Source of the DNA: Marivirga arenosa
GTDB lineage: Bacteria > Bacteroidota > Bacteroidia > Cytophagales > Cyclobacteriaceae
Assembly (NCBI RefSeq): GCF_030503875.2
Contig: NZ_CP129968.2
Span: 3,002,001 to 3,066,000 of the forward strand
DNA length: 64,000 nt
Direction: 5' to 3'
The notes beneath the pieces are model-generated. The model ran no database searches. It had not been told where the DNA came from and was given only the letters and a program-made list of their open reading frames with translations. Below, piece after piece: positions 59,981 through 64,000 of this stretch; position 1 is the stretch's first letter, and every line of letters starts with the position of its first letter. The position numbers were made by a program, and so were the translations under genes.

Positions 59981-60565
59981 TTATACCCAGCCAATCTCCT
60001 CAAATACTTCATATACTTTCAGGCCTAAATATGCATCAGTAGCAGCATAATCCATTTGGGCCTCAGTTAATTCAGCTTTTTCCCAATTTGAAGTTTGTTG
60101 AGCCTTTGAAATTCTTTTCTTTAAAAAGATTGCAGTGAGATTTTTAGCTCCACTTTGTAGCATACCATTTTCTCTTGCAATAACGCCTATATCTTCAAAA
60201 CCAGCAGGTTTGAATTTCCTTAATTTCTGTAAATCTTTTAAATCATCATGTATGGCAGCTCCTACTTTTATAATCGCAGGATCTTCAAAAATTCGAATTA
60301 GATCTCCAGGAAATCCACAAAGTAAATTTCTAATCAAAAATACTTCATCATCAGTTGCTAGTTGAATTAAAGAAACTGGATTGTATTGACCTTTTCTAAA
60401 AACAGGTTTTGCTTCGGTATCAAAACCTAAAATTTCAGCTCTCCACAATTTGGGAATAACTTCATCCCAATCTTCATCTTTCTCAACCAAGGTAATTTGA
60501 CCTTCAAATTTCCAAAGCGGTAAATCCTTGATTTCTTCTTTCGAAATCTCCTTTACAATGTTCAT
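59981..60565 (-). CDS. 3'-5' exonuclease, DEDDy family (RNase D-like)
   Basis: A 194-residue exonuclease domain. Exo I is LGFDTEAKPVF (Asp-Glu), Exo II is GAAIHDDLKDL, and Exo III is MDYAATDAYLGLKVYE with the Tyr and Asp of the DEDDy class. No HRDC domain follows, so it is smaller than RNase D; it resembles the stand-alone WRN-exonuclease-like proteins of Bacteroidota. The substrate (RNA or DNA) is open. Its ATG overlaps the NhaC stop by 4 bases (ATGA), so the two are translationally coupled. Confidence 0.9.
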   Translation of the reverse strand: MNIVKEISKEEIKDLPLWKFEGQITLVEKDEDWDEVIPKLWRAEILGFDTEAKPVFRKGQYNPVSLIQLATDDEVFLIRNLLCGFPGDLIRIFEDPAIIKVGAAIHDDLKDLQKLRKFKPAGFEDIGVIARENGMLQSGAKNLTAIFLKKRISKAQQTSNWEKAELTEAQMDYAATDAYLGLKVYEVFEEIGWV

Positions 60566-62004
60566 TTATCCGAAATTCTTCTAATTTTTATATTTAGATA
60601 AGCAAAAAGAATAGTCATGAATGGACTTATAATATTAAAGAATGCATATGGAGCATAAGTCCAAGTTGAAACTCCTAACACCGAGGACTGCGTTGCTCCA
60701 CAAGTATTCCATGGAATTAAAACACTTGTCACGGTACCAGAATCCTCTAAAGTTCTACTTAATACTTCTGGTTTCAACCCCCTCTCCTTATAGGTATCAG
60801 CAAACATCCTTCCTGGAACCACTATAGCTAAATATTGATCTGAAGCCGTTACATTGAAGAAAACACAAGTAGTAGCAGTTGAAGTAACCAAAGAGCCAGT
60901 TGAATTAGCTAATTTTATAATGGATCCAGTAATCACCTGAAGCATCTTAGTTGATTCCATAACTCCGCCAAAAACCATAGCACAAATGATTAACCAAATT
61001 GTATTCAACATGCCATACATTCCTCCTGTAGATAAGAGGTCATTAACCATTTGATTAGATGTTGTAATACTAATGTCTCCATACATAGAAACCATTACTG
61101 CTCTATAAGATTGCTCAAAGAAGTTTCCCGTTCCACCTGAAATAATTTCGATTATTTGCGGTTGAAAAACTATTGCAAATACTCCACCTAACAAAGTACC
61201 GATTAATAAAGCAGGAATTGCAGAAATCTTTTTAACAATCATAAAAATTACAGCTGCAGGCACTAAAAACAACCATAAATTGATATTGAATTTATCTTGA
61301 ATTGCTGCTTGAACCTGACCTACCTGTTCTATGTCTGTTTCAGAACTATTCATGAATCCTAAAACTAAAAATATAATTAAAGCTATTGCAATTGAAGGAA
61401 TGGTAGTGTATGCCATATACCGAATATGAGTGAACAAATCTGTTCCTGCCATTGCTGGGGCAAGGTTGGTGGTATCACTAAGAGGCGACATTTTATCCCC
61501 AAAATAAGCGCCTGAAATAATTGCACCAGCCACAACCCCTTCACTCATCCCTAAAGTCTGTCCAATTCCTAAAAGCGCTAAACCTAAAGTGGCGATGGTA
61601 CTCCATGAACTTCCGGTTGCAACCGATACTATTGCACTTACCACACAAGCAGCAAATAAAAATATTGTAGGATTTAAAATATTTAAGCCATAATAAATCA
61701 TGGCTGGAACAATTCCGCTCAATAACCAAGTACCAGCAAGCGAACCTATCAACAATAAAATTAAAATTGATGACATTGCAGAACTTATACTGCTTACTAT
61801 ACCATCCAACATGGTTGACCACCTAAATCCAACTTTTAAAGCAATGACTGATGCTACACCAGCAGATAAAATTAACGCTATTTGATTTGATCCGTCTAAT
61901 GTGGCGTCTCCAAAAAAGTAAACGTTTAAACTTAATAATGTGATTAAAAATAGTATAGGAATTAGTGATTGAATTAGGCTAGGCCTGATCTGCTTGTCCG
62001 TCAT
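60562..62004 (-). CDS. nhaC: NhaC-family Na+/H+ antiporter
   Basis: A 480-residue inner-membrane transporter with about 12 hydrophobic segments. Characteristic stretches are VSVATGSSWSTIATLGLAL (about 144-162), ISGAYFGDKMSPLSDTTNLA (about 181-200) and the C-terminal GTVTSVLIPWNTCGATQSS (about 432-450). By family knowledge it exports sodium in exchange for protons (some members exchange malate and lactate). It is the first gene of a coupled pair with the exonuclease. Confidence 0.92.
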   Translation of the reverse strand: MTDKQIRPSLIQSLIPILFLITLLSLNVYFFGDATLDGSNQIALILSAGVASVIALKVGFRWSTMLDGIVSSISSAMSSILILLLIGSLAGTWLLSGIVPAMIYYGLNILNPTIFLFAACVVSAIVSVATGSSWSTIATLGLALLGIGQTLGMSEGVVAGAIISGAYFGDKMSPLSDTTNLAPAMAGTDLFTHIRYMAYTTIPSIAIALIIFLVLGFMNSSETDIEQVGQVQAAIQDKFNINLWLFLVPAAVIFMIVKKISAIPALLIGTLLGGVFAIVFQPQIIEIISGGTGNFFEQSYRAVMVSMYGDISITTSNQMVNDLLSTGGMYGMLNTIWLIICAMVFGGVMESTKMLQVITGSIIKLANSTGSLVTSTATTCVFFNVTASDQYLAIVVPGRMFADTYKERGLKPEVLSRTLEDSGTVTSVLIPWNTCGATQSSVLGVSTWTYAPYAFFNIISPFMTILFAYLNIKIRRISDK

Positions 62005-62062
62005 GTAAGTTAAATCAATATATTAATTTAAATTGAATTCGAAATATAATAAAAATAAGTCA

Positions 62063-63193
62063 TCAGTCAGCAAGCAAATGATGTAATTCCTCTCCTACCT
62101 GAGTACCAATGGCGACTCCCATTCCTCCTAAACGCACACCAACAGCTATTCTATCTGATGTTTTTTTGATAATCGGTGATTTATTTCTGCCAAAAGCCAT
62201 AATACCTGACCATTCCATATCAATAGTAAAATTTTGATTGGGTAGTATTAGATTGTTTAAATCATCTAGAATTGATGATTTAATTTTAGGATTGATTCCA
62301 AAACTGCTAGTGTTTTCTGTTTCTTTATCTAAATTTCTTCCTCCTCCAATCAACACTCTATTTCCAACATTTCTGAAATAAAAATAACCTTCTTCATAAT
62401 GAAAAACACCTTTAAACTTCAGATCCTCTATTGGTTTAGTAATCATTACCATTCCTCTTCCAGGATTTATATCTTCTTCCTTCAACCATTTATGAGCAAA
62501 TGCATTCGTGCAAATTGCTACTTTTTCGGCTATTAGATCGATCGAATCAAAACTTGTTTTACATTTTAAAGACACGTGATGATCGTGCTCATTTATTTCT
62601 TCAACCTCAGATGCAGTGAAGAATTTTATCCCCAATTCACTACAAGCAGACCACCAACTTTTAATCATCTCACCAGTATTGATTTGACCTTCAAATGAAT
62701 TTACTACTATGGTTTCTAATTCATCCTTATTAAAACCAAAATTATTAATGAGGGACGAGTCTAAACTGTATACATCTTTCTTGAATATACCCTTAAGTAA
62801 ACTATTATAATGATCTATATATTCAAGAGCAGGCAATTCTGCCTTTCTAATCAATTCAAACCCACCGTTCTCTTCTAATCCAATGTTTTTATTTCCTAAA
62901 ATATTTTGAAGTAATTGTAATCCCTTCCAGCGTTTTTCAACTAATGCTACCTGTTCATTTTCAGATAGACCCTTTCTATCATCTACCAGCTCGGTAATAC
63001 TTCCAAAGCATGCAAAACCTGCATTTTTTGAACTAGCACCACTTGGAAAAATCCCTCTTTCAACAATAGCAATATCAGCTTTCGGATATTTCCTTTTAAG
63101 ATGGTACGCAGTTGAGCAACCTACAATTCCTCCACCTATGATTATGTAATTATATTTTGATAGACTTTCTCTTTCCCAGAAACTTAACATCAT
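62063..63193 (-). CDS. FAD-dependent oxidoreductase, DAO family
   Basis: A 376-residue flavoenzyme. The FAD-binding Rossmann motif is IIGGGIVGCSTAYHLKRKYP (about 17-36), followed by the DAO fold with GASSKNAGFACFG (about 53-65) and a late GVRLGGMGVAIGTQVGEEL segment that closes on the flavin. Such enzymes oxidise amines or D-amino acids. The exact substrate is unknown. It stands alone 58 bases upstream of nhaC on the same strand. Confidence 0.9.
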   Translation of the reverse strand: MMLSFWERESLSKYNYIIIGGGIVGCSTAYHLKRKYPKADIAIVERGIFPSGASSKNAGFACFGSITELVDDRKGLSENEQVALVEKRWKGLQLLQNILGNKNIGLEENGGFELIRKAELPALEYIDHYNSLLKGIFKKDVYSLDSSLINNFGFNKDELETIVVNSFEGQINTGEMIKSWWSACSELGIKFFTASEVEEINEHDHHVSLKCKTSFDSIDLIAEKVAICTNAFAHKWLKEEDINPGRGMVMITKPIEDLKFKGVFHYEEGYFYFRNVGNRVLIGGGRNLDKETENTSSFGINPKIKSSILDDLNNLILPNQNFTIDMEWSGIMAFGRNKSPIIKKTSDRIAVGVRLGGMGVAIGTQVGEELHHLLAD

Positions 63194-63314
63194 GATTTAT
63201 TTTAGAACAATAGTTGAAAAATAATTCGAATTAAGCGAGATTGCCCAATGAAACAGGAAGTATTTAATAATTATCCAATTCAAATTCAATTCAATCTGCT
63301 AAACAATCAATTTT

Positions 63315-63821
63315 ATGAACTTAAATTCAATTGTAAATAAAGCTCAGCATTCAAAATTCTATTTATGGTTACTTAATCAAGGTTTAGATAGAATGATTCC
63401 TTTTAACAAACCCCACGGATTTAAAATTACATCTATAAATGAAGAAAAAATTCAAACATTATTACCCTATAAAAGGAGAAATCTGAATCACATAAAAGGA
63501 ATTCACGCATGTGCTATGGCTACAATTTCAGAATACACTACAGGATTGATGATTTTATATAAATTGGATGTTAAAAAATACAGAATCATCATGCAGAAAT
63601 TAGAAATGGATTATCACTTCCAGGCAAAAATGGATGCAGTAGCAGAATTTAGTATAGATGATAATTGGGTAAAGAATCAGGTTGAAGAGCCATTGAAAAC
63701 AAATGATTCAGTTGTGATACCTTGTGAGCTAAAACTATATGATAAAAAACAGAATCATTTAAGCACAGGAACTATTTATTGGCAAATTAAGCCTTGGGAT
63801 AAAGTAAGAACTAAATTATAG
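63315..63821 (+). CDS. DUF4442 hotdog-fold protein
   Basis: A 168-residue protein of the hotdog superfamily, similar to DUF4442 thioesterase-like proteins. The central helix segment GIHACAMATISEYTTGLMIL (about 63-82) is the family's core, and RIIMQKLEMDYHFQAKMDAV follows as the beta sheet begins. A catalytic residue cannot be assigned with confidence. It is divergent from the DAO gene and ends in a bidirectional terminator. Confidence 0.85.
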   Translation: MNLNSIVNKAQHSKFYLWLLNQGLDRMIPFNKPHGFKITSINEEKIQTLLPYKRRNLNHIKGIHACAMATISEYTTGLMILYKLDVKKYRIIMQKLEMDYHFQAKMDAVAEFSIDDNWVKNQVEEPLKTNDSVVIPCELKLYDKKQNHLSTGTIYWQIKPWDKVRTKL

Positions 63822-63827
63822 GCAAAA

Positions 63828-63856
63828 AAAACCGCAAATGAATCATTTGCGGTTTT
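63828..63856. terminator. Bidirectional terminator
   Basis: AAAACCGCAAAT (63828-63839) pairs exactly with ATTTGCGGTTTT (63845-63856) around GAATC, preceded by an A run, so it serves both the DUF4442 gene and the leftward gene at the right edge. Confidence 0.9.
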
Positions 63857-63874
63857 AAATTTATCTAACAAATT

Positions 63875-64000
63875 TTATTCAAATTCTGATGGATAACATT
63901 TAACATCATTACATCTTTCTCTGATCATCTCATACGCTTTCAAGTCCCCTAACTCTCCAGCTTTACTAAGGTCTAAACATCCTTCTGATAATTGACCGTA
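63875..64000 (-). CDS. C-terminal part of a gene running off the right edge
   Basis: The last 41 codons of a leftward gene, ending in TAA at 63875-63877. The readable end is LSKAGELGDLKAYEMIRERC, then NDVKCYPSEFE. The helical pattern with Ala/Gly/Leu spacing (LDLSKAGELGDLKAYEMI) looks like a tetratricopeptide or Sel1-type repeat, but one repeat is not enough to name it. Three cysteines are present. Start and product lie outside the window. Confidence 0.6.
   Translation of the reverse strand, partial: YGQLSEGCLDLSKAGELGDLKAYEMIRERCNDVKCYPSEFE

Noticed and set aside
1..64000. CRISPR array, prophage, insertion sequence, integrase, tRNA or rRNA
   Set aside because: No regular direct repeats with spacers, no transposase or phage-type gene, and no cloverleaf or rRNA-like segment were seen on reading both strands.

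Overview
The window looks like chromosomal backbone from a member of the Bacteroidota, most likely a Cytophagales bacterium of the Marivirga type. The genus is an inference; the phylum is well supported. Evidence for the phylum: AT-rich DNA (estimated by eye at about one third G+C); promoter boxes of the TAnnTTTG type; a type IX secretion (T9SS) C-terminal sorting domain; GLPGLI, DUF5916, DUF2279 and DUF2141 proteins; a long-form IspG; a type III glutamine synthetase; a DUF2027-Smr protein; and several TTG or GTG starts without clear Shine-Dalgarno sites. I see no phage, insertion sequence, integrase, CRISPR array, tRNA or rRNA. The only structural RNA gene is rnpB (RNase P RNA).

Layout. 1-8 kb: a TlpA-like lipoprotein, a T9SS-secreted leucine-rich-repeat/cadherin protein, an AraC regulator, metG and cysH. 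8-14.5 kb: a 7TM-type histidine kinase, then a leftward cluster of an orphan LuxR regulator, a 73-residue secreted peptide with two cysteines, a GLPGLI protein and a TonB-receptor-like outer-membrane protein. 14.5-22.6 kb: an epimerase, mtaB, glnN, then leftward HNH, NlpC/P60, smpB, hotdog thioesterase and tsaD. 22.6-31 kb: giant tamB, photolyase, DUF2279, Smr protein, a small conserved-looking protein. 31-38 kb: rnpB, a NtrC-like regulator lacking a DNA-binding domain, a 43-residue lipoprotein, two tail-to-tail histidine kinases and a voltage-gated-type potassium channel with a zinc ribbon. 38-43.4 kb: pirin-cysE-cysM, then leftward truA, a lipoprotein, DUF2141 and a degenerate retropepsin-like protein. 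43.6-53 kb: an AGCS symporter, a small secreted protein, a fructosamine-kinase-like protein, folA, a five-PAS histidine kinase, DUF5916 and DsrE. 53-64 kb: an ICMT-like methyltransferase, a lipoprotein plus SGNH hydrolase, a PD40-OmpA protein, MmcQ/YjbR, a small membrane protein, ispG, a DEDDy exonuclease plus NhaC antiporter, a DAO oxidoreductase, a DUF4442 protein, and a gene running off the right edge.

How the genes work together. Sulfur assimilation appears twice: cysH (APS to sulfite) at 7 kb and the tightly packed pirin-cysE-cysM unit at 38-41 kb (serine to cysteine). Translation and RNA quality genes (metG, mtaB, tsaD, smpB, truA, rnpB) are scattered among envelope genes (tamB, OmpA, TonB-like receptor, NlpC/P60). 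Four histidine kinases lie within 42 kb, and the only response regulator nearby lacks an output DNA-binding domain, so signalling partners must lie elsewhere. The gene order is compact: many same-strand neighbours overlap by 1-4 bases, and three convergent pairs have stop codons that touch with no base between.

Best candidates for something undescribed: (i) the LuxR / secreted Cys-peptide / GLPGLI / TonB-like cluster at 10.2-14.3 kb, with hairpins between its genes; (ii) near-perfect palindromes placed at predicted promoters of four unrelated genes; (iii) a retropepsin-like fold that has lost its catalytic motif; (iv) an NtrC-like AAA+ regulator with an altered sigma-54 contact loop and no DNA-binding domain.
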